Shown piece after piece: positions 1 to 9,089 of a stretch of 64,000 nucleotides of DNA. How positions within the stretch are numbered: position 1 is the first letter of the stretch; every line of letters begins with the position of its first letter. This DNA comes from Trichobilharzia szidati. Lineage: Eukaryota; Platyhelminthes; Trematoda; Strigeidida; Schistosomatidae. The stretch covers positions 9,124,804-9,188,803 of the forward strand of contig OX235277.1 in NCBI GenBank assembly GCA_944472155.2, read 5' to 3'. Made by a program: the position numbers and the translations under genes. Under the pieces are notes generated by a model. That model did not search any database. It saw only the letters and a program-made list of their open reading frames with translations, and was not told the DNA's origin.

Positions 1-1034
1 CCAGATTATTCTGCCCGCCAATGTTTCTTCTTTCTTTGTTCAAATTTACAAAAGGGAATCATTGTATGAGAAAATTGATTATTGAGCAAAGAATACTCTT
101 TCCGATAACTTAATTAGATTCTACAGTTATATATTTATATTAATGAGAGAACTGTGGTTATAGACAACATTTCTGTTTTTTAGGAGTAATGTGGAATCGC
201 CGACATTAGAATTATGTAAGTTGGGTCGCTAATAGATTATAGTCCAAAAAATGTGCATGTGTTGATACGTGTAATTGTAACACTAAATTGAAAACCAATA
301 GTCCAAAGAAAATAATTATGCAAAACAACGAATATAGGCAGGAGTAAACAATAGGCACCAAAGCCATGTGACCTTGATTTGACCAATCAGATAGCTCAGT
401 ATTACAAATGGTTGTTGATCACAATCCTTGGTGAAAATGTCGCCTAGATTTGGATTTTGACTTCTCTATGGAAAATGTGTTGATTAGGAGGCATAAAACA
501 TGCATATGTGCAGGGATAATGACTCTGCAAAAGAATTGCCGGGTTATTGATGGTTATACATTCAGATGCAACCAATTTATATGAGGAAGTCTGCATAAAT
601 TCGCAAGTCGTACATAATCGGCGATTTCTTAGTCACTTTCTTCCCGATATCAAAGCAACCAGTATTTGCTACAGCTGAAGAAATAAAGAATACATTGGTT
701 TGATATGTCTATAACCATTTCTGTGAGAACCTCGGACCAGTTTTGCAGCATATTAGAGATATTTACCCTATATGATTCATTTTGATTACATTTATATCAT
801 AGATACACTTCTTTATAAATTAAGTACCGCTTTCCACCCAGAAGAATCTGATTGGCTGTTTCAAGGTCGTCTGAAGTTAGTGTCTATTCTTCACTGTTGC
901 CCGAATATATAGTAATAAAATCATATGAGTCATATTCACATGAAAATTCCATCCATACTGATTATTACATATAATAATTCTTTGATTTTCAATAGTTGGT
1001 TTGTAAGGATTAGAATTGTTTTTACAAGTTGATC
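1..1034. other. Non-coding stretch, nothing recognised
   Basis: No open frame with coding character, no transposon protein motif and no tandem repeat was recognised here. If the micro-exon gene described at 1508-9044 is real, this would be one of its introns (the gene runs leftwards off the window). I looked on the minus strand for further GTGAGT/GTAAGT-bounded micro-exons and found none with a convincing acceptor. Confidence 0.5.
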
Positions 1035-1189
1035 ACGGATTGATATCAGTTAGAGGACCATTGAAAACGAGCAGGGAGTACTGGACAGCTGTTTCATCCT
1101 AGTTTGGGAATCATCGGCAGTACATACACACTGGGGTTCGAACCCAGGACCTCCCGGTTACAACGCAAGCTCGTATACTATTCAGCAAC
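1035..1189 (-). mobile_element. Sm-alpha-like hammerhead SINE, minus copy
   Basis: Read on the minus strand this segment has a tRNA-like head with a good B box (GGGTTCGAACCCC) and an A-box-like stretch, followed by a degenerate hammerhead core: CCGATGA, a stem II, GAAACAGCTGTC, then CAGTACTCC. That order, Pol III promoter then hammerhead, is the known structure of the schistosome Sm-alpha repeat. The core should read CTGATGA, so cleavage activity is doubtful. It abuts an opposite-strand copy at 1190, making a head-to-head pair. Confidence 0.75.
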
Positions 1190-1325
1190 TGGGTTCAGAG
1201 ATTGCGCTGTAACCGGAAGGTCCTGGGCTCGAACCCCAGTGGGTATGTATTGCCGATAGTTCCCGAACTAGGATGAAACAGCTGTCCAGTACTCCCTGCT
1301 CGTTTTAAGTGGTTCTCTTTGATTA
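1190..1325 (+). mobile_element. Sm-alpha-like hammerhead SINE, plus copy
   Basis: Plus-strand partner of the inverted pair. A B box (GGGCTCGAACCCC) near 1228 is followed by the hammerhead-like block at about 1246-1294: CCGATAG in place of CTGATGA, a stem II, then GAAACAGCTGTC and CAGTACTCC. The 3' CAGTAC can pair with the upstream GTA(C/T)TG to form stem I. Core substitutions suggest an inactive ribozyme. The 5' tRNA-like part is shorter and more decayed than in the copy at 61853. Confidence 0.75.
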
Positions 1326-1507
1326 TTACAGATTTGTAACTGTAGAACTTAATGAAGGAGTTATCGGAAAAATATTCTCTGTGCAGTATTCAACATTTGA
1401 AGCTTCTGGTGGTTTGAATTAATCTAACCTAGACCTAATCCGGAACATTGGTGTATAGGGAATAACTTATATACATAAAGAATCACTGAAATAAGCACTT
1501 TACTCAC

Positions 1508-1522
1508 CTCTTGAGCCGCCTC
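1508..1522 (-). CDS. Candidate 15-nt micro-exon of a MEG-like gene
   Basis: On the minus strand a 15-nt segment is bounded by an acceptor ending ATTTTAG and a donor GTGAGT. Its length is a multiple of three, and in phase 1 it encodes Gly-Gly-Gly-Ser-Arg, compatible in phase with the upstream micro-exon (7263-7277) and with the signal-peptide exon (8981-9044). Symmetric micro-exons after a signal-peptide exon are the hallmark of schistosome micro-exon genes. The sequence resembles the micro-exon at 7263 (both glycine/serine rich, similar flanks), suggesting exon duplication. Splicing is inferred from sequence only; the identity of the MEG family is unknown. Confidence 0.5.
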
Positions 1523-1589
1523 CTAAAATCATTTGTACATATATATATGTGTATGGATAAGACTACACCCTTCAGACTTTAATTTGCTC

Positions 1590-1695
1590 CTTTATGGAGT
1601 AGAATTATTTAGTAAAATTACAATCATCAAAATAATAATAGTTACTGATGACTTTTTGAGCACATTTTATTGCTCATAATACTATAAAGCCATTC
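1590..1695 (+). repeat. Fragment of PLE-B terminal repeat
   Basis: Contains the block CTGATGACTTTTTGAGCACA followed by a TTTTATTGCTC hairpin arm, which matches the terminal segment seen inverted at about 6045-6085 and, in forward orientation, at the 3' end of the PLE-B copies. It precedes a PLE-B copy running leftwards on the minus strand. Confidence 0.45.
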
Positions 1696-1699
1696 TAAT

Positions 1700-2945
1700 A
1701 AATTTCTAACTTCATCAATATAAAAATATGTGAGTAAAACTTGGGCACTGTGGTAGTAAGTAATTCCATATTAGTTTGTTTATTAGATATATCACACAGT
1801 GAAACAGTATTATTTACTGGATGACACAGTTTCGAACAAAATTTATTACTGTTCATAATCATATCAATTGTAATCACACGACTTTGACACTTGAGTTTTA
1901 TAGTTTTCTTTGTTCTCTCCTATTTGTCGTATGGGTAGTAGAGTTTTCCAGATATCGGGGACAGGTGACGAATCATTCCTATTACATGTATTTGTAGTTG
2001 ATTCGATAAACAAAGCTTCTGTTATCAATCTCTCCCTATACCCTGTGACATTAGATTTTACAACTGTCATCCTATCCCATCCAGTCTATTGTATGGTTGT
2101 GTGTAACTGCATGTAGTGCTATAGCTGAACTATTCTCTAGATTTCTTATCTTATTCGGGTCAACCAATCTAGATTTTGCTAGGTTTTTATGTTCAGCTAG
2201 TCTGACTGCCCCTGTTCTACTAGTTTGACCTATGTATTTGACCTGACAATCATTGCAGCCAGGGTATTAGATAAACTAAATTGTTTTGTTTTAAAGGCTC
2301 TACAGGATCCTTTAGCCGACAAACCTTGTTTCTAATTGAGTTTGTGGGTTTGAATGCCAGCCACTTTTATTCCTGCCTCGTTACGAATTCTGCGTAGGGT
2401 GGTTTCCGAGGTTCCTTCCTTGTATGGAATTACTGCTGGTGATTTAGATTCCTTATTGTTGGTGTTGTCTTGCGCATATTTGACATGCATATCGTCATTA
2501 TTATTATTATCACTATCGCTACAATCATTATTTATTGTATTTTTACATTTCCTTACATATTTCCTGACTAATTTATCCGGGTAATTATTAAGTTTCAAGG
2601 CTTTTTTTATGTGTATCAGTTCCTGTTGTAGATTTTCTTTGGTACTACTTAATTTTTGTGCTCTGTCATTCAGACATTTCACCAATCCTAGTTTTACTGA
2701 CATAGGATGGGATGATCGGAAGTCCAAATATCTGTTTGAGTGTGTGGGTTACCTGTAAACACTAGTGTCTAACTTCCCATCTTCTTTCCTCTTTACGTTG
2801 CAATCTAACATTGGGAGCTCCCCTTCCTGATTTTCCAATTCACTTATGAATTGAATTGCTTCAACCTTCGAGTTGATGTGTTCAAAAAACCTATCTACAT
2901 CTTGTGTTTTAAGTACAGTGAATGTGTCATCTGCATACCTCCACC
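1700..2945 (-). mobile_element. PLE-B copy: RT C-terminus plus GIY-YIG, broken
   Basis: Penelope-like retroelement, minus strand, 5'-truncated. It starts in the RT palm (a YADDTF-type motif near 2935), continues through 2727-2332 (thumb region, with an asparagine/aspartate-rich low-complexity insert) and ends with a GIY-YIG endonuclease domain at about 2330-1870, where a motif of the CNDC...YIGQTSR type and a C-terminal NRNDSSPVPDIWK stretch can be read across stop codons and frameshifts. PLEs use RT plus a GIY-YIG nuclease for target-primed insertion. The 3' untranslated end reaches about 1700 and contains the GAACA...TGTTC hairpin characteristic of this family. Not functional. Confidence 0.8.
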
Positions 2946-3480
2946 ATACTTTTGGGGTGAGGAAAGACTAATAACTGCTTCTTTCTGAACACATAAATCT
3001 GGTTTGAAGCGTTTGATAGAAATTGCTTCGGCAAACTTGAGGAGAATGGAGCTCCTTTGTCTATTGATAATTTTAAAGGATTTCTCGATTTCCACCTCAT
3101 GACCCGTGTCGAGGAGATGCCTGGCGATGGCACTGTTTAAAGAATTTGTTCCCTTTAGACGTAAGCTTTTTGTCACATGTTCAGAAAGTCGTAGATTTGC
3201 CCTTCTTTCTGTCCTTCCAATGTAACTGCTCCCGCAGATGCATGTAAATTTGTATATGCAGTTGGAGTTCACATGAGAGGGATATCTATCGATTTTTGAT
3301 TGCACCAAAGAGCAAGTTGTTTGATAGACGGGAACGAGCTTGGCTGCAGGATAGGCTATAGCTAGTGATGTACTCAGCCTTCTTTCCTTGCCATGGTAAC
3401 TGGATGTCTTTATTCTCTAATCTGATTACGTAATCTTTGTCTTTAACCTCACCCCTGCTTTTTTATTTTTTTTATTTTTT
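2946..3480 (-). mobile_element. PLE-A 3' fragment with GIY-YIG domain
   Basis: The frame 3308-2895 encodes the GIY-YIG module of a Penelope-like element: CIYKFTCICGSSYIGRTERR, then the helix ending in conserved LRLSEHV and a C-terminal RFKPDLCVQKE block. The upstream RT-linker (LSTSLAIAYPAAK) is readable to about 3400. The normal C-terminus runs straight into the RT palm of the PLE-B copy at about 2950, so two PLEs of different families are fused in tandem by 5' truncation of the downstream one. No complete RT is present. Confidence 0.8.
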
Positions 3481-4010
3481 AAATCTGTAATATTGCTTGT
3501 CTCTTGTTTCTATGACGTGATTTGAACTCAGTACATCGTTACAAAATTTATTAGTTACTCATCATCTTACTCACCTCTCGTCTTTATCACGTAACTCTTT
3601 TACCATTGTATGCACACATTTATTTTGTTTAAACTTAAACTGCCTGTGAAAAAAACTATATAAGCGCAATTTTCTGAGCACTGTTCACTTACTGTGGAAC
3701 CTTCTGTCAACTGACAACATGTAAAATTTGCAAGTATGTAAAAAACCTTTCTGTACGTAAATCTCGCAATTTATTTAGGCTGTAAGCAGATGATGAGAAG
3801 CCGACGAAATAAATGATGGTACCATATTATTCTGCACAAACCGCTGTTGTTCTTGCTTTATTTAAAAGGCTAGTAAAAACAAATGAACCGATTAAGTAAT
3901 GTTAGATTGTAAGGGAAGGAAATGAAACACGTTTATAATGAAGATAAGATTAAGGGATGATAAGAAAGGGGATGAAAATATAAACAAAGGGTGGTGTAGA
4001 AGTTATTAGT
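3481..4010. other. Probable PLE 3' untranslated remnants
   Basis: No coding frame. The stretch from about 3540 to 3810 has loose similarity to the 3' flank of the PLE-A copy at 25700-25860 (short tracts around 'actgttcact' and 'ctataaa'), and a GATGATGAG...GACGAAAT block near 3793 that resembles PLE 3'-end motifs. I read it as old PLE 3' sequence, plus orientation; the assignment is weak. Confidence 0.3.
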
Positions 4011-4013
4011 TGG

Positions 4014-5227
4014 TTACGTCTTAATAGGCCAAGGAAGGGATAAAGGCTGTACGAATTTCTTTTGAATACATAATTTAGGTTTGATAGTTCGAATGCCCAT
4101 TGCCTCAGCTGTGTGTAGTAGACGAATACGAAGTCTATTGGAAAGATTCGGTGGGATACGATGAATCACTTTGAAGGCTCTCGTTTTCTCGATTACATGA
4201 CCACTATCAATTAAGTGTGACAAAATTGAGCTACGGATTGTTTTTGTCTGTCCTTTGCCAAACTACCACGATGGGAGATTTTCACTAACACGTTGGCTAA
4301 GCTGTCTAGTAGTACGCCTAATATAACTGTCACCGCAGGTGCAGTTGAATTGATAAATACACAAAGATGTGGCAAAACTATCAAGCTTATCCTTCGTTTG
4401 CGTCCCAATCATTCGTCGGCTAGAGAATGACAAACATAGGTGTGCTGCATAAAATGTTCTTCGTATACTCCTAGAAAGTCTCTGGAATAGAATCTCACTT
4501 GATAAGTCACCATTAAATTGTAACTTAATAAATAGAGGTTTCTTACGTGCAGTCAGAGTCTCCGGTTTTTTCTCCGATGTTTTCATATGTTTCTTTATGA
4601 AGCTACTCGGATAGCCCATCTCCATCAAGGAATCATGAATATATTCAAATTCCTTTTGTAAAAGGTCATCCGTACATATCTTTCTTGCTCTACTCGCAAG
4701 ACATTTTACAACGTTCCTTTTATATTTAATGGGCACGTAACTAAGGAGGTGTGTGTATTGCCCTGTGAAAGTGCTTTTTCTATACACGCTTCTCCCAAGT
4801 GACCCATCTTCTCTCTTATTTAGCAAGACATCCAGGAAATGTAGTTTATTCTCCTGCTCCCCTTCACAATTAAAGGTAAGCGAAGGGTGGATGCTGTTGA
4901 ATTTCAGCAACAATTCGTCTATATTAACATTCTCATCAGCTAAGATAAATGTATCATCGACATATCGGTAGTACATATCAAACTGCTTGATGATGTCATT
5001 CAATTTCCCGTTTTCAAGTTTTGCGAGAAAGAAGTCAGCTAACATTGGGCCTAATGGTGAACCCATAGCAATTCGATCTACTTGTCGATAGTAAGAATTA
5101 TTAAAGACGAAGTGAACATTCATTGTGCATTTAAGAAGTAATTCTTTGAGGCTACACAAGGGGATTCCTAAGTCTAATCGCCTTTCGGCGATTTCTTGAC
5201 AAATATAGCCTACAGTTTCCATAATAT
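4014..5227 (-). mobile_element. PLE-A copy: RT and GIY-YIG, one frameshift
   Basis: The second-best PLE in the window. Frame 5276-4263 carries RT motifs in order: MGSPLGPMLADFFLAKLENG (5070-5010), the catalytic YRYVDDTF (about 4960), FLDVLL and the YRKSTFTGQY block, thumb and linker, then the GIY-YIG start CIYQFNCTCGDSYIRRT. The glycine after YI is replaced by arginine, which would hit the nuclease motif. A frameshift near 4255 moves the C-terminus to frame 4223-4014 (SHLIDSGH...KPKLCIQKKF). The 5' end is truncated just upstream of the helix preceding the KELLLKCTMN block and abuts a plus-strand PLE-B fragment, so the two are head to head. Inactive. Confidence 0.85.
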
Positions 5228-5935
5228 GCAAAATACCTTGCAATGATTGTGAGTGAGATAACTCTACGTAGGTCAAGCTAGTACATCAAGAGTAGTCAGA
5301 TCATCAGGACATAAGAATTTAGCCAAGGTTAGAATGACTGATCCAATAAAGATAAGTAATTAAGAATAAAGGTCAGCGATTGCACTGCATTCATTAACAC
5401 ACAATCACACAACAGGGCGGGTGGGACACAGTTAAAATTCTAAAAAGCAATATAGGTAGATAGGGAGAGGGAGGTTGATTACTGAATCCTGGCTCATCGA
5501 GTCTACACCCAACACATGCAACAGAAGTGACTCAACGTATATACCAGAGATATGGAAGATATTATTAGCACCAGTCAAAATGTATTCAGTTCACATTACA
5601 ACATTCTGACGAACTACTTATTTATTTTACTATAGAAACATCTTATTTCCTATCTGATTGTATTTTATTGATAACACTAACATTCGTTCCGAATGTACTT
5701 TATTTTATATTGATTTTATTAATATGTCTAATCAATCTTTACTCATGTATACAAATGAGGCGAGAAAGTTGTGTGAGTAACTTGATATGATTATGAGCAG
5801 TAATAAATTGTGCAAATATTACTGTACAACACTGCGAGAGTTTATCAAAATAAAATTTCATCTATGATGGAGGTATACTCTATCACAGTGTTCAAATTTT
5901 ACGCACCCATTTCTGAACTGCAAGTCTTCATAGGA
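5228..5935 (+). mobile_element. PLE-B GIY-YIG end and 3' tail
   Basis: Plus-strand reading across stops gives the PLE-B nuclease region (a CNDC...TYVGQ-like motif near 5240, HKNLAKVRMTDP, then ALHSLTHNHT) and the conserved C-terminal STPNTCNRSDS block to about 5580. From 5760 the 3' tail has the family-specific ATGATTATGAGCAGTAATAA segment also seen at 1850 (minus) and 6975 (plus). It is 5'-truncated and joined head to head to the minus-strand PLE-A copy at 5228. Confidence 0.7.
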
Positions 5936-5939
5936 TCAA

Positions 5940-6150
5940 ATATTCTTTAATATAAGAATAAAGCTTGTGCACTGTAGTAGAGTGTAATTCCATTATGGGT
6001 AAATTTTGTTTTGATAAGGTCTCACAGTGTTATACAGTAATATTCACTGATGACGTTTCGAGCACAATTTATTGCTCATAATCAAATCATGGTAATCACA
6101 CGACTTCCTAAATTTGTTTATATAGTTCCATTGTTTTTCACTTTATAGAT
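5940..6150 (-). repeat. Inverted copy of the PLE-B 3' end
   Basis: The reverse complement of this segment matches about 6890-7075, the 3' end of the downstream PLE-B copy, including the hairpin GAGCACAATTTATTGCTC and the CGAAACGTCATCAG block. The downstream element is therefore flanked on its 5' side by an inverted copy of its own 3' end, an arrangement described for Penelope elements. Confidence 0.7.
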
Positions 6151-6159
6151 AGATATTTA

Positions 6160-7075
6160 GAATAATAGATATTTAGACTTTAATTCATCTCATCCTTTAA
6201 CTGTTAAGGCAGGCTTAGTTAAGTGTCTAACAAACCGAGCAATGACACTAAGTAGCACAAAAAAAAGACCTAAATGATGAAATAAGACAGATAGAAGAGG
6301 CGTTGGTGTTAAATAACTATCCTATAAAATTCATTAAGAAGATTGAAAAAGACCAAAATAAAAATAAAAATAATTGTGAAACTAGTAATAATAATATAAA
6401 CAAGAGAGAATATAAGTCATCTACAGTTATGCCATATAAAGAGGGGACATCTGAGATCCTACGTAGGATTCTAAATAAAGCAGGAATTAGGGTGGCATTT
6501 AAACCTACAAACTCACTCAGGTAGGACAAGCTCTGTAGGTTGACCCAATTAGACAAAATAATATAATTTACAAAATACCCTGCAATGACTGTAAGGTCAA
6601 CTACATAGGTCAAACTAGTAGGTCAGGGATAGTCAGATTATCATTACATAAGAATTTAGCTAAGGTTAGAATGACTTACCCAGTAAAGATAAGTAATTTA
6701 GTAAACAGCTCAGCAGTTGCACTGCATGCATTAACACACAACCACACAATAGGGTGGGAGAGGATTAAAATTCTAAAAAATAATCTATTTAGGTGGAGGG
6801 AGGTTGATTACTGAATTCTTGTTCATCGAATCAACACACCCAACACATGCAATAGGAATGAATCATCACCCACACCCAAAATATGGAAAATATTACTACC
6901 AATCAAATCAAGTGAAAAACAACGGAACTATATAAACAAATTTAGGAAGACGTGTGATTATCTTGATATGATTACGAGCAATAAATTATGCTGGAAACGT
7001 CATCAGTAAACATTACTGTATAACACTGTGAGACTTTATCAAAATAAAATTTACCCATAACAAATATTCTTTACT
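6160..7075 (+). mobile_element. PLE-B copy, 5'-truncated, with 3' end
   Basis: Begins in the RT thumb (DFNSSHPLTVKAGLVKCL near 6180, broken by a frameshift), continues through 6303-6524 (asparagine/lysine-rich linker then MPYKEGTSEILRRI) and the GIY-YIG domain at 6560-6760 (CNDCKVNYIGQTSRSG, HKNLAKVRM, ALHALTHNHTIGWERIK), ending with the NTCNRNESS block and a 3' tail to about 7075. Stops and at least two frameshifts rule out function. This copy shows the nuclease consensus of the family most clearly. The inverted repeat at 5940-6150 flanks it upstream. Confidence 0.8.
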
Positions 7076-7262
7076 ACACTGGGGAAATATCCAGCTTAAT
7101 CGCCATATCTGTCACACATACATTCAATTTTAATTACTGGAAACCCCATTTGGATATGATGAAAGATAGATTCGAAGTAGATTTTAAGCCTGATCATAAA
7201 GTATGTTGCACAGCGAATGACAAAATAAAGGAATCATACAAAAGATAAAGAGTTTAACTCAC

Positions 7263-7277
7263 CAGCGGAACCACTTC
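7263..7277 (-). CDS. Candidate 15-nt micro-exon of a MEG-like gene
   Basis: Minus-strand 15-nt segment with a pyrimidine-containing acceptor ending ATCATTGTAG and a donor GTGAGT. After the single G left by the phase-1 donor of exon 1 (8981), it reads Gly-Ser-Gly-Ser-Ala and again leaves phase 1, so it can join the next candidate at 1508-1522 in frame. The intron to exon 1 is about 1.7 kb and contains the RTE insertion at 7390-8840. An alternative is that this is part of a longer open stretch, but the two splice sites exactly 15 nt apart fit the micro-exon model better. Confidence 0.55.
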
Positions 7278-7389
7278 CTACAATGATGAGATATACATGA
7301 ATAATTAGAGAAAGAAGGTTACACCATTCACACATGAAATGATCGCATCTCAAAATATTTTGTATAAACCATATATCTACTACATTTCT

Positions 7390-8840
7390 GTATTATTATT
7401 ATTGCTCCCTTGGGTTCTTAGTCGAACATAGGGCTTCATCTACACGTCTCAACTCACTTCTGTCTTCTACTGTACTTTTCACCTGCATCCATGTTATCCA
7501 TACTGTTTCAACTCTTCTTCACACGATCTCCTCCATGTCACCCTTGGACGCCCCACTCGCCGCTTCCCTTTCGGGTTCCACTCGAGCACTGGCCTGACGT
7601 GCGATGTCACCCAGCGACCTCCTCAGCGAGTGTCCAATCCATCTCCACATTCTCCTGCATATTTGTTGAGCGATTGGTTCTTGTTTTGTTTGTTCCCATA
7701 GCTTCTTGTTGGTGATTCTTTCCAGTGGCCATCTGATCTTCAGTATAGAGCGAAGAAGACAGTTGTTGATAAAGGTCTGCAACAGGCTGTTGGAAATATT
7801 CTTTGTGACCCACCACGTTTCTGATCCATCCGTATAGAAGAAGTGGCTTGAAGTTTGTATTGAAAATGCGAATTTTGTTGTTGATGTTGAGTGACGAAGA
7901 TTTCCAGATTGGTTTCTGGTTGATGAATGTGTTTCTCGCCTTTCCGATTCTCGATTTGACATCCTAGTATGTTCCTCCTGTAGTTGAGACAATGCTTCCT
8001 AGATAAGTGAAGTGAATGAAGTAACCTCTATCACATCCCTCCGGTTGATGGTGATTGGCGCTGGATGTTGCTGCTGCTGTTGTTGTTGTTGGTTGGTTAT
8101 TTTCATAACCTCCGTCTTGTCTCTGTTCACCTGGAGTCCTGTCTTTGCTGCTTCTTCGACCGGTTTGTCGGTTTTCGCTTGTAAGTCTTCTATGTTCACC
8201 TGAAGTTCTATCTTATCTGGATGCTTCTTCTGCCAACTTGTTGCTTTTCACTTGCATATCTTCCAGTTTGTGGGAAATCAGACATATATTATCGGCGAAG
8301 TCCAGATCCTCCAAGTTTCTTACTGTAGCGCCGGCTACATAAATTTTGCGACATAAGCCACGCGCGAAATCCAGGTCTTCTAGGTTCTTCACGTTGGTCC
8401 AGGATATCCCTGTCTTCTCGTTTCCCACTGTCTGACGCATAATCCAGTCCACCACAATTAGGAATAACATTGGTGATAACAAGCACCCTTGTCTGACTCT
8501 TGTGTTTACTCCAAACGCCTCGCTGAGTTTTCCGTTGTGGATCACTTGACATGTGCCGTTGTCGTACAGCTGTTGAATAAGGTTGATGAAGATTTGAGGT
8601 ACGCCATAGTACTCGAGTAGTTTCCAAATTACTTCGTGGTCAACGCTGTCGAAGGCCTTCTCAAAGTCTATAAAGTTGAGGTAGAGATTTGATTGCCATT
8701 CCATGCTTTGTTCGATGATGATGCATAGAGTTGCAATTTGGTCAGAACACGGCTTGCCTTTCCTGAATCCAGCTTGTTCTGTATCCAGTGGGTCGTTTAT
8801 TCTCTCCAGGATGATGCGACTCAGGATTTTACTCGCCAAT
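7390..8840 (-). mobile_element. RTE (SR2-like) retrotransposon, 5'-truncated
   Basis: Minus-strand non-LTR element. Frame 8839-8213 encodes RT: LASKILSR, EQAGFRKGKPCSDQI, DFEKAFDSVD, RQGCLLSPMLF, and the metal-binding NLEDLDFADNICL in place of FADD. A partial internal duplication of about 70 nt (8290-8390) repeats NLEDLDFA. The next frames contain a polyglutamine run (about 8065-8095) and then the RTE C-terminal domain at 7992-7519 (SETWWVTKNISN, WIGHSLRR, NRxxWR-type end). The 3' end shows the RTE end motif TGAAGCCCTATGTTC and a short (AAT)n tail at about 7390-7400. It sits inside the first intron of the MEG-like gene in the same orientation. Confidence 0.85.
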
Positions 8841-8980
8841 TCAAATAAGAGATAAATGTTCCAATTTCTTCACTTCAGCCATGAATTCAATTACACATCG
8901 TTTGACCAGACTTACTGAGAAGTCCCAGTTTGTAGAAAGTAAAAAAGGGGTATAATCACTCAGGATATTGTAAAACTCAC

Positions 8981-9044
8981 CATCAACAATGTTTCCAAGT
9001 AATAAGGTTGCAATAATGGTGCCTACCAAATACACGGGTGCCAT
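8981..9044 (-). CDS. Signal-peptide exon of a MEG-like secreted protein
   Basis: The minus strand reads ATG at 9044-9042 followed by 21 codons plus one base, then a donor GTGAGT at 8980-8975. The peptide begins MAPVYLVGTIIATLLLGN and has the form of a secretory signal: short N-region, a hydrophobic core of about 14 residues, then polar residues. The phase-1 donor matches both 15-nt micro-exons downstream. In schistosome micro-exon genes the first coding exon is typically just the signal peptide, and the mature protein is built by variable splicing of symmetric micro-exons for secretion. Reading on past the donor gives an open frame of about 70 codons, so an unspliced or shorter secreted product cannot be excluded. 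I do not recognise the particular MEG family. Confidence 0.55.
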
Positions 9045-9079
9045 ATTTTCCACAGTTGCATGAGATGTTCAATAGGGGA

Positions 9080-9089
9080 CTTTAAATAG
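9080..9089 (-). promoter_or_regulatory. TATA-like box upstream of the MEG-like exon
   Basis: The minus strand reads CTATTTAAAG here, roughly 36-45 nt upstream of the ATG at 9044. It would imply a very short 5' leader, so it is only a candidate. AT-rich background makes chance occurrence likely. Confidence 0.25.

Noticed and set aside
3565..3590. GTGAGT donor near 3574 on the minus strand
   Set aside because: No acceptor at a distance that gives a symmetric exon with a pyrimidine tract; also inside PLE-like sequence.
3685..3705. A possible 18-nt micro-exon with a perfect GTAAGT donor on the minus strand
   Set aside because: It would fit phase 1, but the surrounding 3540-3810 sequence looks like PLE 3' untranslated DNA and the acceptor is ordinary, so it is probably chance.
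8841..8980. Continuation of the signal-peptide frame as a 70-residue secreted protein
   Set aside because: The frame stays open past the GTGAGT donor, but splicing in phase with the micro-exons explains the locus better; the tail has no recognisable domain.
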